A model generated the notes under the pieces. That model saw only the letters and a program-made list of their open reading frames with translations. It made no database searches and was not told where the DNA came from. A stretch of 64,000 nt of DNA from Sesamum alatum. Taxonomy: Eukaryota; Streptophyta; Magnoliopsida; Lamiales; Pedaliaceae. The stretch is from contig JACGWO010000012.1 in NCBI GenBank assembly GCA_034509735.1, forward strand, positions 25,387,188 to 25,451,187, in the 5' to 3' direction. Below, piece by piece: positions 1-14,000 of this stretch; within the stretch, counting starts at the first letter, position 1; every line of letters starts with the position of its first letter. A program made the translations under genes and the position numbers.

Positions 1-108
1 TACAATTGCTTGAAATGCAAATTATCTCTGTATCCGGTTCTATTCTCTATTGTTACCCTTGAACTCTGCTTCTTAAGGATAGAAGGTACATTTTCTGTTT
101 GATTGTAG

Positions 109-3100
109 GTACCAGCTCGAACAAGCTCTGCACCTCCAAATTTGGATGAGCAGAAAAAAGCTCAGGTTTGTAGATCTCTTCTGTCAATTGTTTAAAGTAG
201 CTTTCAGCTGGTAGATGTAAGACCTGCATGCTCTCTTCTTCTTGTGATAGCAAAATCGAAGTGTGCAAGATAATAGCCTATGTGCTGGATGTTGTAGAAT
301 GTTCTTTCTTTGGACCCAATTTGACAGGTGTGCTCGAATATGCTGCAAACTATAATGAAATAATAAGCTATAAGTGAGAAGAATTTGATTTTTTGATCCC
401 TTTGATGGATAAATGGAGGAAGGGCACTGTTTCTATTAATAAGAGAAGTTGAGAAAGAAAAATACCTTTCCCTTATTTTTATCTTTTTCCCTCCTTTTCT
501 TCTAATATTCTCAACCAAATTAAGTCTGAAGGTTCAGTTGCCATATCTCTTTAGTTGTATGTTTAGTTTGGATCATATTTCCAAATATATCATTTCTTAA
601 TGTTTTTGTCTTGAACATCACCTATATAATTTATAATTGGAAGTTCCTGACATCTGCAAACCTAGTTTCGCCATTTTTATTTGTGGGTCTGGTGGTTGAG
701 ATTACTTATTTTTCTAGCCTGCAAATTGTGGTACTGAAAGCTGTTATTGTACTTCTCTTCAATTGATAATGATAATCGTTTGACTTCCTGATGTTTTTCC
801 ATCAGGCGCGCCATGAATCTTTAAGGTCTGGTCCTGCAATGCCAATTCCATCTATTCCCAAGCAGCATTTTCCAAAAAAGGATGCAGGGAGTCTTGATCA
901 GCCTAATGCTGGTGATGCTCAGATGGCGTCCAAATCCAAGAGGGATGCCCAAGTTTCAGCAGCACCGCCTGCCACTCAAGCTCAGAAGCCGTCAATACAT
1001 CCTATCCCTGGTATGACCATGCAACTGCCATTTCACCAACCACAGGTTCCTGTTCAATTTGGTGGTCCAAATCCTCAAATTCAGTCTCAGGCCATGTCAG
1101 GAACATCATTGCCCGTGCCAATGCCTATGTCCTTACCTCTAGGAAATCCACCAGTTCAGCATTCAATGTTTGTTCCAGGTCTCCAGCCACACCCAATGCA
1201 GTCTCAAGGAATGATGCATCAGGGACAGAGCTTGAACTTCCCACAAATGGGTCCTTTACCTCCTCAGTTGGGTAACATGGGAATGAATATGGGCCCACAG
1301 TTTTCTCCGCAGCCTGCTGTAAAATACAGTGGTTCTCGCAAAACTGTGAAGATTACACATCCAGAAACTCATGAAGAGTTGAGGCTAGAGAGCTCACCGG
1401 CTTCGAGGTCACATCCGAATATGCCATCTCAATCACAGCCCATTCCTTCATTTCCGCCTAGTATCCCGATGAATTTTTATCCCAGTTCATACAACGCTCC
1501 TTCCCTCTTCTTTCCTGCTGCAAGCTCTGTCCCTCTAAGTAGTTCTCAGGTTCCCCCCACTTCTCAGCCGCCAAGGTTCTATAACCAGGTGAACTAATTG
1601 CTTTCTGTTTAGACTGTTATTGATATGAGTTGCTGGTGATTGTTATAAAAACATGCTTTTCCCCTTATTTCCTGCAGGTAACTGTGAAACCACCTTCTCG
1701 GGGGGAGAAAGAGCAATTGCCACCCACTGGTTCACTATCTGTTGGAAAGGAAGAATCTTCTAAACCTTCAAGGTTACGTGCAGAAGATTCAGTTCGTTTT
1801 AATAAGGATGTTGACTCTTCCTCATTGAGCTCTTTGCCACAGACAAAGCCTGGATTAGCAAAATCATATGCATTTGCCGCCTCATCAGGTCCTGTCAATG
1901 TGCAGAAGGATGAGCCCCACACTTCGACTTCTGCTTTGTCTCCTGTGGATGACTCTGCATCAGCATCAACCACCTCTGCTGATGAAGCAAGAGCTGGGAT
2001 TCCTCCTGATTCCATTAAAGATAACCATAAAAACCTAGGCAATAGAGGTCAGCATGATCAGGTATTTTGTCTATTTTTTATCGGGGCAGTTGTGCAGTTT
2101 GAGGAAGTTTCTGCATGGATTTGAGCATGAGTTGCATATCATTTTCAGGTTGGCCGACTATCTGCCACTGTATCAAGTACATCTTCTCAATTGGCTGAAG
2201 CTGAAGCTGAAGCTGAAGCTGTGGAAGCCAAATCTGCTTCATCTGGAATTAATATGGTCTCTGAAACTGCCAAGGAATCATCAACAATGGCAGCTGATTC
2301 TTGTGATGCTTCTCATTTGACAATTGGGGGTGCTATGGAAGAAAAGACAGGTGATCAATCTGAAAGTTTAGGGACGAAAGGTGTAAATAGCAGACAACCA
2401 AAGGCTGAGACAACGGGGAGCAAAGTACAAGGAGAAGCCACATTGTCTGAGAGTTTGAAACCCTATGAACCTAGTCTAGAAACATCTGTGAGGTCTCTTT
2501 CTTTAGAATGTAAAGAAATCATCAGTAACCTCGAGGAGAGCTCTGATATGGAGGTAACAGCCACTAATGGTGGTCTATTGGAAGACCCACAAGAAAAGCC
2601 AGAAGAATCTTCAGGTTTTTGCTCTGATGATGTCGAGATGAATGATGATCTAGCTGCATCCAGTCACACATTGGGTCATCGGAATACTGAAAGTTCGGGG
2701 TTAGTGACTGGTCCCTCAGAGCAGAATGAAAAAACTTCTCCAGATGTGTTGTCGAGTATGCCTAATGGCATTGACACAACAGAAACAACTGTTGCAAAGT
2801 ATGATCTGGTGGACCATGAGTCTGCCCCTGTTTTAGTTCCATCCCCTCCTAAAGCTGCTTTGGGGCCTGAAAATGAAGATACTGATGGTAATAGTTGTGG
2901 CTTACTTTCCCCTTCTCTGTCTAATGTCAAAGATAAAGCCCTGTCAGATACAAATGTAGCAAGAAGTGCCGTGCCCCGAGGTAAAAAGAAAAGAAAAGAA
3001 CTATATAAAAAAGCAGAAGCTGCTGGTACGAGTTCTGATCTTTATATGGCATATAAGGGCCCCGTGGAAAACAAAGAAGCTGTAACGTCTGCAGAAGGCT

Positions 3101-6100
3101 CAGAAAAATCTTCAATCATTAGTGAGAAGCAGACGTCTGCTAATGTATCTCAGGACAATGCTGTGCCATATGAGAAACCTGCTCAGAGTAAAGTGGAGCC
3201 TGATGATTGGGAAGATGCTGCGGAAATCTCCAGTCCACAGTTAGAAACTTCAAAGAATGAAGATGACAGTAAGGATGGAGATGGATATGGATTGACAACA
3301 AAAAGGTACTCACGAGATTTCCTCCTAAAATTTGTGGAGCAATGCACTGATCTTCCGGAGGGATTTGAAATTACTGCTGATATAGCGGATACACTGATGG
3401 TATCTAGTGCCCATGTTTCACGGCCGTCGTATCCTAGCCCCGGACGTACAATTGACAGGCCAATTGGTGGTTCTAGGCCAGATCGTCGTGGAAATGCATT
3501 GGGAGATGAGGACAAATGGAGTAAATTTCCTGGGCCTCTTATGTCCGGGCGAGGAGATATGCGGACAGATGTTGGCTATGCGAGTAATATTGCTGGGTTT
3601 CGGCCTGGCCAAGGAGGTAATTATGGTGTTTTAAGGAATCCTCGGGCTCAGGCACCTATGGCATATGCTGGGGCATCCTATCTGGGCCAATGCAATCCCT
3701 GGGTCCTCATGGTGGCCTTCAAAGAAACAACTCTGATTCTGATAGGTGGCAGCGTGGCACTGGTTTTCAGAAGGGTTTGATGCCTTCTCCTCAGACACCA
3801 ATGCCGGTGATGCACAAAGCTGAAAAGAAGTATGAAGTAGGTAGGGTTGCTGACGAGGAAGACGCGAAGCAGAGGCAGTTGAAGGGCATCCTGAACAAGC
3901 TTACCCCTCAAAATTTTGAAAAACTGTTTCAACAGGTTAAGCAATTGAACATAGATAATGTTGTTACACTTTCTCGGTTGATCTCACAGATTTTTGACAA
4001 AGCTCTGATGGAGCCTACCTTCTGTGAGATGTATGCGGATTTCTGCTTTCACCTTGCTGCAGATTTGCCAGATCTAAGTGTGGATAATGAAAGAATTACC
4101 TTCAAGAGGTTACTCCTGAACAAGTGCCAGGAAGAATTTGAGAGGGGAGAAAGAGAAGAAGAAGAGGCAAATAAAGCAGAGGAAGAAGGTGAAGCTAAAC
4201 AGACAGCGGAAGAGAGAGAGGAGAAGAGACTCCAAGCACGAAGACGCATGTTAGGTAATATTAGGCTGATTGGAGAACTGTACAAGAAGAGAATGTTGAC
4301 TGAGAGGATAATGCATGAGTGCATAAATAAGTTGTTGGGACAGTATCAGAATCCTGATGAGGAAAACATTGAGGCCTTGTGCAAATTGATGAGCACTATC
4401 GGTGTGATGATAGATCACCCTAAGGCAAAGGAACATATTGATGCCTATTTTGATATCATGGGCCAGTTATCTAATAATATGAAGCTTTCGTCCAGGGTCA
4501 GATTCATGCTAAAAGATGCCATTGATCTTAGAAAGAATAAGTGGCAACAGAGGAGGAAAGTTGAAGGTCCGAAAAAGATTGAGGAGGTACACCGCGATGC
4601 TGCCCAAGAGCGGCAGACACAAGCAAGTAGGCTGGGTCGTGCTCCCGGCATGGCTAGTTCTGTTCGGAGGGGTCCACCTATGGATTTTGGCCCTAGATCC
4701 CCTGGTATGTTATCTTCACCAGGTTCTCAGATTGGTGGTTTCCGTGCTGTTCCCCCACAACTACGCGGTTATGGTGCTCAGGATGTGCGGATGGAGGAGA
4801 GATATTCCTTTGAGAACAGGACCATGTCTGTTCCTTTGCCCCAAAGGCCCCTCGGTGATGATTCAATAACTCTTGGGCCCCAAGGTGGCCTTGCGAAGGG
4901 AATGGCTTACAGAGGGCAGCTATCAGCACCTAGCGTTGCTTTGGCTGAGATGCCAAGTCCTGGAGATGCACGGAGGATGGGACCTGGCCCGAATGGATTT
5001 AGTTCCATGCCAGAACGGGCAGCTTATGGCCAAAGAGAAGATCTGATGCCAAGATATATGCCAGACAGGTTTGCCGCTGCTCCCAATTATGACCACTCAC
5101 ATCCTCTCGAGCGAAATATGTCCTATGGTAATAGAGAGGTTAGAAGCACAGACAGCAGTTCTGATAGATCTATGCCTACTTCTCCACCTGCTCGAGGTGG
5201 GCCAACTACATGTACACAAAATGCGTCTTCAGATAAGGTGTGGTCTGAAGAGCGGTTGCGGGACAAGTCCGTGGCTGCAATCAGAGAATTCTACAGGTAT
5301 TTTTGGAATTTGACCTGTTACTTTATTGCTCTGTAATTGCACAGATTAAATGAGCACATATTTGAGAAGGTAGTTAGCAATTGGGAATCTGATTTGCAAG
5401 TGCTACTAATATTTTTTATCATGTTAGCAACGCATGAAAAGTAACTTTGTTCGTCCTGCTGTCTCTTATTGGCCTACTTAAAGTCTTCAATCCTTTAAAC
5501 ATCTGTTTCTCTCTCTAAAGGTGGGAATTGAACCATAATAGCCATATTTGAAGACTACTATCTTTTTTACTCTGTTACAAGGTTAGCTGCTGTGTGTTCT
5601 TGATTGTGATACTGGGTGATGAGTAGAAGAACTAATAATGTCTGACTTTGAGGGTTGAATATCTTATATAACTCTAGCTTCGAAAAGCATATTCATATTG
5701 GTGGCTCTAAAGCAAATTAGGGCATTGGTGGCTTGTATTGGACATGTGCAGAAACATATTTTGGTTGTATGGTTAGTTGGTGCTGAGCACAATAATATTC
5801 TTTATACCTTGTATTGCTGTTATTTAAATGACCAGTTGGGACAGTGTCCTCGCCATTTGAATTGCCAAACTTGGAGAGTAGGATTGTGCTAGGATTGCTA
5901 CTGCTTTTTAAGTGTTAAGCTAGTATTTTTATCGCTCACCCTGGGGCATTCTGACAAAATCCAGGAAGTAAAGTTGCATAACCAGGATTATGCATGTGGT
6001 TGGCAATCAGGGTAATTCTTGACTGCTTGCTTGCCTCCTGACATTATTTTGACATTATTTTTTCAAAATGATTCTTGGAAGATAGAAGATTATGTTAGTT

Positions 6101-8345
6101 TGTTTTGGAATGAGAGTAAGTTTTATCTTCCAGAGTAGACTTTATCTTGTTTGAACCAGAGGCTGAAAGGAATATGAGGCTACCTGTGTATCATCAATAT
6201 TTACTACAAGTAAGAATATATATGCTTGTTAGATTTTGTTTTGGAACGAGGAGTACATATTTATGTTGTGGAATAGTGTTTTATCTTGTCTGAAAGAGAT
6301 TCAGTAAATGAAGTTCAAGCTATCTGCATATATCAGTATTTATCAGTAAGAACCCTGGGTGCCTGGATATTTTCTTTCTATCTTAATATTCCTTCACTCT
6401 AACCCCATTTTGGGTTTCTTTCCGGCCCTTTGGCCTTTTGCTCATTTTGTGAAATGCTCTAATTCGACAGGAAATGTGCACTGAGAAGCTAATTTAGTTA
6501 CGTATTTCTTGTTCATGTATACAGTGGGAAAAAAGAGAAAGAAATTCTTTCTTTTTGATATGGAAGGAGATAACGAGTTTATTATTCATTTTATTTGGGG
6601 GGTCCATGAATGCATGCACACTAATGGTCGGGAGGGTCAGAATTTCCATTTTGTTTGAATATTCTTGTTCTTATGCTCTTTGCTGCCCATTACATATACC
6701 ATAGAGGTCAAAATTGCACGGGGTAAGTCATCACAATCTTGGTTACTCCAGATTCAATTTATCCTTTATAAATGATCTGGCTGAGCTGCCAGATAAGATA
6801 AAGTGCAATAATTTGGCTGGTTTTGAGAACCAAAAGAAATACAAGTGATCACAACTTTGTGAAAGTTACTTTGATAAGGTCTACATTATGAAAGAGGACA
6901 ATAGCTGAAAACTAAAACTGGATGTTCACTAGTGTATTAACGAGTTTTTCTGGAACCAATTTGTATTTGTCTGATGTACAGATAATAAGCTTCTATTTTA
7001 TATGATCATCATGTATTATGTTCGACATTACTGTGGACCCTCAAAAACTTGATTGTTCATGGAATCTTTATAGGAATGAGGCAATGAGATGGAATATATT
7101 TTTTTTCCTTTTCTCTTTTTATATGTGCCTTTGTGATCATCAACCTAATGATACCTCCATTTGGTTCTCTGTTCTAAAATTTTCAGATGACGTTTTAACT
7201 CCATAATTTAGTTTAGGAGCACAACTCCCTCGAGAAACCCGTTTTATGTTAGATGTATTAAATTTTGAGCACTGGACTAAAAGATTTTGATGTTTCTTCC
7301 CCATGTATGCTTTTGTGTGGGTCACTTGGGGAGACAAGGAATGGGCAAGTTTATTGAGGCCCTTGAGAATATGGGTGAGCTATTCACCTTGAGAGTCATA
7401 TAGCATTCACTTTTTCTTTTCAATGTTTCGTTCTCAGTGTACTCCCTTTTAGAGAAATGTCCAGAACACTTGGGGTAAAACACTTGGCATGATATTTATT
7501 TTATGCGTAATATCATCTTGGGTAAGTGATTGTATATGTTGTACCTACAACAATTCCCCTGGATGAATGTCGGTGTATATCATCTTCTTTTGTGCTTGGG
7601 TGTTGCATGAAATAATGTTTTTGAGATCTGGTCAGTTCTGCTGGCTTTATTAACTCTATTGTGGTTAAGATGGATTAGTTTCTCCTTTCAGCCCATCTAA
7701 CATGAAAATTCATCCGTTTTATCCAGTGCAAGAGATGAGAATGAAGTTGCTTTGTGCATCAAGGATTTGAACAGCCCCAGCTTTTATCCATCTATGATCT
7801 CTATCTGGGTTACCGATTCTTTTGAGAGGAAAGATGTCGAGAGGGATCTCTTGACGAAGTTACTAATCAATCTTGCAAAACCTCGATATGCGATGATAAG
7901 TGAAGATCAACTCAGTAAAGGGTATGCTAGGTCCATTATATTATGACGACTAGTATCTCTTAGTTTTATTTAACCCTGTCCGGCTGATTTTTGATTGTAT
8001 TCTTACTTGGACAGGTTTGAGTCTGTTCTTGCTGTCTTGGAGGATGCTGTAAACGATGCCCCTAGAGCAGCAGAGTTCCTTGGTCGTATCTTTGCCAACG
8101 CTGTGATGGAAAATGTCATTTCACTTTCTGAAATTGGGAGATTGATATATGAAGGCGGGGAAGAACAAGGTCGGCTCGTAGAAATAGGGCTTGCAGCTGA
8201 AGTCCTTGGAAGTGTCTTGGATATCATCAAATCGGAAAAAGGTGATTCTGTATTGAATGAGATTTGTTCAAGCTCCAATTTGCGGCTAGAGAACTTCAGA
8301 CCTGCAGGCTCTAACAAGTCACTGAGAATAGACAAGTTCATTTAG
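109..8345 (+). CDS. EIF4G: eIF4G scaffold protein, tandem copy 1 (5' part outside window)
   Basis: Scaffold of the cap-binding complex eIF4F in the cytoplasm; it bridges eIF4E, eIF4A and eIF3 on mRNA. Exons by alignment to copy 2 and GT-AG sites: 109-165, 806-1588, 1678-2061, 2149-5296, 7727-7921, 8015-8345; earlier exons lie left of base 1. Exons 806-2061 encode a Pro/Ser/Met-rich N-terminal region. The eIF4E-binding motif YSRDFLL (YxxxxL-phi) is near 3307-3327. The MIF4G HEAT domain begins at KLTPQNF (about 3898) and runs to about 4600; the MA3 domain is in the last two exons. Oddity: a G-run at 3670-3673 has four G where copy 2 has five, so the frame breaks inside the big exon and stops at 3780, before MIF4G; the correct frame resumes in the overlapping reading 3690-5296. 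This is a real frameshift or a consensus error. Family identity is certain; intactness is not. Confidence 0.93.
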
Positions 8346-9272
8346 AGGGTAAGGATGCTCATTGTATCTGGTAGAAAAATCTTATTTCTTGTTTTCTTAG
8401 GTAACAGTTCTAAAGTTGCTGATATATATAAATATTTAATTCTGGGCCGATAGGGCGGTTATGTAGGGCAACTCTTCATGTTTCCATATATTTTTTGCCA
8501 AGAAACTGTTTACAATGTATGCAAGGTGCAATTGAGCATCAAGTTATCTACATCATCGATCTCTTCCTCTTTACCATATGCTAGTGCTATACACAAGAAT
8601 GCCCCTGCTTTAGGTTTGATACCTTCGAAAAACGGCACCTTGTTCAGGCAGGCTATTCGGTTTATGTTTAACGTTTAATTAGTCGATCTTGTGCAAGTTT
8701 CAGTTCATAAACCCATAAACCGAATTTAAGTACTTTGTAGACTCTATATGTTTAAATTTGATATCGTCGAACTTCTTAGTAGTAGCAGGCTGTGTTTGCT
8801 TTTGGTTGTTGAAAAATAAGAACGTATCTCTTTTTCTTAAAAGAAAGAATCAAAATTAGTTTCCCAACTCTCCGGGACTCGAAGAAAGATAAGAAGAATG
8901 CTGAAACTAAATTGATCTATTTGGGGATGATGGAAGTATATTCTGGCAGAGAGAAAGGAATGGAGGACTTGGGACAGTTGGTAGAGAGCTCATCTCACTG
9001 CAACCTGGGCAGCTTCACATGATTGTATGGGAAGAGCCCAACTCATGTCAATTTTGGTGCAATCATGTGTACAAGTATTAATCATTTTAATTTGAAGTTG
9101 GCATTGTTTAATATTTCGGCTGTTTAAATTAGTGGCAGTGATTTGAGCAGAAGAGAAAACAAGGAAATTGCCTCAACACCTTGATGTGACCCAAAATCTT
9201 TGTTAAGAGGTTTTTTCTTTTTTTCTTTTTTTTTTTTCTTTTTTTTTAAAGTTGCTTTATGTCTAGTCTTCT
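8346..9272. other. eIF4G copy 1 3' UTR and flank
   Basis: The first 200 or so bases match the region after the stop of copy 2 (20827-21060), so they belong to the duplicated 3' UTR and flank. After about 8650 the two flanks no longer resemble each other. A T/C-rich low-complexity tract lies at 9209-9248. No coding potential seen. Confidence 0.6.
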
Positions 9273-10006
9273 TGTTGGGTATGGATCCCCAGCAACAATC
9301 CAGGAACAAACCAAAATACACAATATCACAATGGGTTCAAAAATCCTTAATTATAAATCTTTACAAGAGATAAACAGTTGATACAAAAATTACAGAAAAA
9401 TATCAGTAAATACTCAAAAGGCTCAACAAACCAGATTCGGAGATCGGAACCCAAAAGCCACCAAAACTTGCAACCCAAACCACTGGTTGCTTGGAACTTA
9501 CTCGGCCACAAAGGCTCAGACCACCAAGGTCTCAGATCAACTATGGTCACATGGCACAGATTGACCTAAGCCATTCAGGCCCAACCACAGAGGTTTTAAT
9601 CAGGAAGCCACAAAGGCAGTACCACAAAATATTTCAGAGGGCTAGGGCTTTTCAGAGATAAGAGAAGAAGGAGACTGTTCAATGTATCTCACACAAGAAC
9701 AATAATATATATATATATATATATATGATCAGAGATAGTGAATGTATGAAGGCGGCGTTTAGGGAGATGGAGGCGTTTGAGAGAACAGAGGCCATCAATG
9801 GCGGGGGAAATGAGGAGACACCCATTGGAAATGGGAAACGGGTTAGGTCAAGAGAAGTCAGATAAATGAGGGAGCAGACGGGTCGGGTTATTGGGTTGGG
9901 CCAGGGAGATGGATTAGGGCAGTTTGGGCCTAGGCCAAGAAGAGGGTCAGCCATCCAGAGTGGTTTGAGTATTGGGCTTTGGGGATTCGGCCCACAAATC
10001 TTAACA
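9273..10006 (-). mobile_element. Copia-like LTR (3' LTR remnant)
   Basis: Read on the minus strand, the block begins TGTTAAGATT and ends ACCCAACA, giving the TG...CA ends of an LTR, 734 bp. Immediately before it (10007-10020 on +) is AAAGTGGAGAA, which looks like the polypurine tract that precedes copia 3' LTRs. About 150 bp of what may be internal sequence follows to 10160. No exact 5-bp target duplication and no second LTR were found, so this is a truncated element. Superfamily is inferred from the GGAGAATGTT junction only. Confidence 0.45.
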
Positions 10007-10160
10007 TTCTCCACTTTGGACCGAATCCGAAAGGTGCCGGATCATTTTGTAATTCGGAAGGAGTTCGATACAGTATGCATAGTCTTGACGTGCAAACTCA
10101 ATTTATCCCATCTTAATAAAATCGACGGAAATTTTTATGAAAAGTGTTACCTTCAATTAT

Positions 10161-10174
10161 AAAAGTGGTATGCA

Positions 10175-10205
<31 letters not shown>

Positions 10206-10584
10206 TTTTACAATCCATACTTATTAACTCCATGAAAATAGTATCTTTTTGTAATTTATTGCGTACGTAATAAGTTTTAAAATAATACTTAGAAATAATT
10301 ATATTTATATCTCTAACCTATGTTTTATTTATACAATCATCCATATTTTTTGAATAATTATATGTACATTCACCAAAAACATCATTTATACAAAACACCC
10401 TTACTTTTTAAAAATTCCACATATACCTTGAAAAACGTCAACATCATTACACAAATTCCCTGTAATTTTAAATTGTCAGGTGTGTCATCTGTAATTATAT
10501 AAAAAAATAAAAAGTAATTCATATAAACAGACCATAGATCATGGTGCAAATATAATTATCATACTATTTATTAAATAATAATTT

Positions 10585-10628
<44 letters not shown>

Positions 10629-10637
10629 CATATACAC
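10161..10637. repeat. AT-rich spacer with (AT)n and (TTA)n microsatellites
   Basis: An (AT)n run lies near 10176-10200 and a TTA/ATT trinucleotide array near 10583-10627, in AT-rich DNA just upstream of the eIF4G copy 2 leader. No gene seen. Confidence 0.6.
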
Positions 10638-10639
10638 AT

Positions 10640-11042
10640 GTTTTTATCTACATTTACTTCTTTTGTCTTGAGAATTTCATCCCTTCCTATTAACAAAAGC
10701 TCACACAGTTCTCTATTCCTTTTCTTCTTCTTCTTCTTCCTCTCCTCTTATCCCTCTTACGGTGTCGGCTCGCCATGCTTCACTCCATTGTTTTCTCCCA
10801 GTAGAAACCCTAATTCTGCTCCTCTATTCCAGGTAGAGTATGATTGAATGGATTAGTGATAAAACTAAAATCTTTTGTTGATTGCTTAACTGCCGTTTGG
10901 ATTCTTTTTCTGCCCCCGATTGAATGCGCACAGGAAAATTTATTGATTTTGATGTTTTTGATTTGATCGGTGGATCGCTTGTGGGGAAGAAAGGTTGTTT
11001 TGAATTTCTGAGAAAGCGGTCTCTTCTTCAAGGCTAGGATTT
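10640..11042 (+). promoter_or_regulatory. 5' leader of eIF4G copy 2 with probable leader intron
   Basis: A CT/CTT-rich stretch (about 10718-10750) and an AAACCCTAA element near 10804 precede the start codon, as is common in plant translation-factor genes. A plausible leader intron runs 10833-10933 (GTAGAG...GCACAG). No convincing TATA box was seen. The transcript start is inferred, not observed. Confidence 0.45.
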
Positions 11043-14000
11043 ATGTCCCACAATCAATCAAGGGCTGAGAGGAGCGAGTCTACACAGTACAGGAAAACCG
11101 GCCGATCCGGTAGCTCCAATCAGCAGCGCCAGTTCACCGGTGGCGTCTCCACTAAAGGCGGTGGCGGCGCCTCCACCGCCCCCACCAATCCTTCTAACCG
11201 AAGGTGCACTTTGTGTGTAAATAATTAAAACTAGGGATTTGTTCCTTAAATATGTGAATTTGGTTCTACACATGCATGTGATTGTGTGTTTGTTGTTTGA
11301 GTGACGATGAATGTGAGTGCGAGTGGTCATACATTGATGTGCAGCCTAGGGTTTTTGTGTGTCTGCCTGATATCTTTCGATAATTAATGTGAATTGCATC
11401 TTTAGTTTTATTTTTTCTTTGAAATGCAGTTCCAAGAAGTATAATAGCAATTCACAAGTAGGGCAGCCCAGTGCAAGAAACCCTAATGTAGATTCTAGTA
11501 ATCAACCTGCAGCACGTGCTGTACAGAATGGTGCTCATCAACAGCAGTCAACTCACGGTACGTCATTTTGATTTTTGAGACTAAAGTAAAAGATTGGATC
11601 CCTGAAAAGATATTTGCCAAAGAAAAGTTTTGCTTAATCTGGGTCCATTATCATATAAGGTGAATCTTCCAGGAACTTATGACTGAAGCGAAGCTATTCT
11701 AATGCTTTTTGTTATTCTTCTGCTCTTTTTTTTTCCCCTTGTGTTTTAATGTGTCTTGTTTTAGGATTAGCGGACTCACCACTTGCCAGTAACTCCTCGA
11801 ATGTCAAGCCAATGGATGCCTCTACTCAAAAAACTACCCGAGATGTTCCCAGAGCTCCTTCTTCTGATGTTTCCTCTGCAGCTCTACTGTCTAATGTTTC
11901 TACAGATAGCTCTGAGTCCAAAGCCTCTACAACACCTGGGAAAGGTATGGCGTATTGGTGGCCATATTTATTCTCAAGTTCTTAAATCTTTTCCAATATC
12001 TGCTTGCTGGTATGTAATTGTAAAAGGTATCTTCTGTCTATAGTTGCAATTGATTATTTCTACTGTTTGTATTCCTTAGCTCCGGGTGATGCATCTAAAT
12101 CATTTCCACTTCAGTTTGGGTCCATAAGTCCTGGTTTTATGAATGGAATGCAGGTACAGTACAATTGCTTGAAGTGCAAATTACCTCTGTATCTCCTGTT
12201 CTATTCTCTATTGTTACCCTTGAACTCTGGGTCTTAAGGATAGAAGGTACATTTTCTGTTTTGTTTTTGTAGGTACCTGCTCGAACAAGCTCTGCGCCTC
12301 CAAATTTGGATGAGCAAAAAAAAAGCTCAGGTTTGTGGTTCTCTTCTGTCAATTGTTTATCTGATCTGGGTAAAGTTGCTTTCAGCTGGTACGAGATAAG
12401 AATTGCCTGCTCTCCTCTTCTTTTGATGGAAAAACTCAACTTAAAGCACCTTAAATTCTTTGTGTTTGATGCTGTAGAATACTATTCTTTCTTTGTATCC
12501 TTTTTAGATGGGTGCTCGAAAAATTCGAGCAATATAATGAAATAATAAGTTCTGAGGAAAAGTAATAATAATAATGATAATAATAATAATAATAACAATA
12601 ATAATAATAATAACTTTTTGTGAGGGAGGAGACTTTGTTTTATGATCCGTATGATGGATGAATGAAAGGCAATTGGCCTATGATAAGAGAACTTGAGAAA
12701 AAAAATTCTTTTCCTTTATTTCTTTGTTTTCCCTCCCTTTTTCCACCCTTATTCTTAACCAAATTAATTCTGGAGGTTCAGTTGCCACATCTCTCTAAGT
12801 TGTATCATGTATGTGTAGTTTGGATTACATGTCCAAATGTATCATTTTGTAGTGTTTTCTGCCTTCAGAATCACCTGAGAAATGTATAATTGCTAGTTGA
12901 TGACCCCTGCAAACCTAATTTCTTCATTTTTATCAGTGATTGTGGTAGTCCAGATTTCTTAATTTAATAGCCTGCAAATTGTGGTACTGACATCAGTTAT
13001 TGTACTTATCTTCACTTGATAAATGATAACAGTTTGACTTCCTGGTGTTTCTCTATCAGGCACGCCATGAATCTTTAAGGTCTGCTCCCGCAATGCCAAT
13101 TCCATCCGTTCCCAAGCAGAATTTGCCAAAAAAGGATGCAGGGAGTCGTGAGCAGGCTAATACTGGAGATGCTCAGTTGGTGTCCAAATCCAAGAGGGAT
13201 GCCCAAGTTTCAGCTTCACCACCTGCGACTCAAGCTCAGAAACCCTCAGTGCATCCTATCCCTGGTATGACCATGCCATTGCCATTTCACCAACCACAGG
13301 TTGCTGTTCAATTTGGTGGTCCAAATCCTCAAATTCAGTCTCAGGCCATGTCAGGAACGTCATTGCCAATGCCAATGCCGATGTCCTTACCTCTAGGAAA
13401 TCCACCCGTGCAGCATTCAATGTTTGTTCCAGGTCTCCAACCACACCCAATGCAGTCTCAAGGAATGATGCATCAGGGACAGAGCTTGAACTTTTCACCA
13501 CAAAATGGGTCCCATACCTCCTCAGTTGGGAAGTATGGGAATGAATATGGCCCCACAGTTTCCTCAGCAGCCTGCTGTAAAATACAGTGGTTCTCGCAAA
13601 ACTGTGAAGATTACACATCCAGAAACTCATGAAGAGTTGAGGCTTGACAGCTCACCGGTGCCAAGGCCACATCCTAATATGCCATCTCAATCACAGCCTA
13701 TTTCTTCATTTCCGCCTAATATCCCGATGAATTTTTATCCCAATTCTTACAATGCCACTTCCCTGTTCTTTCCCGGTGCAAGCTCTGTCCCTCTTAGTAG
13801 CACCCAGGTTCCCCCCAGTTCTCAGCCACCAAGGTCCTATAACCAGGTTAATTTATCACTTTCTCTTTAGACTGTTGTTGATATAAGTTGATGGTTGTTG
13901 TTACAAAGACATGGCATTAGCATGGCATGCAGTGCTGTAGTTTCAGAATGTATATTATTTTAAAATGCGTTTCCCTTGTTTTCTGCAGGTGACGGTCGTG

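Noticed and set aside
9347..9569. Short overlapping open frames on both strands
   Set aside because: They lie inside the LTR remnant and resemble no protein.
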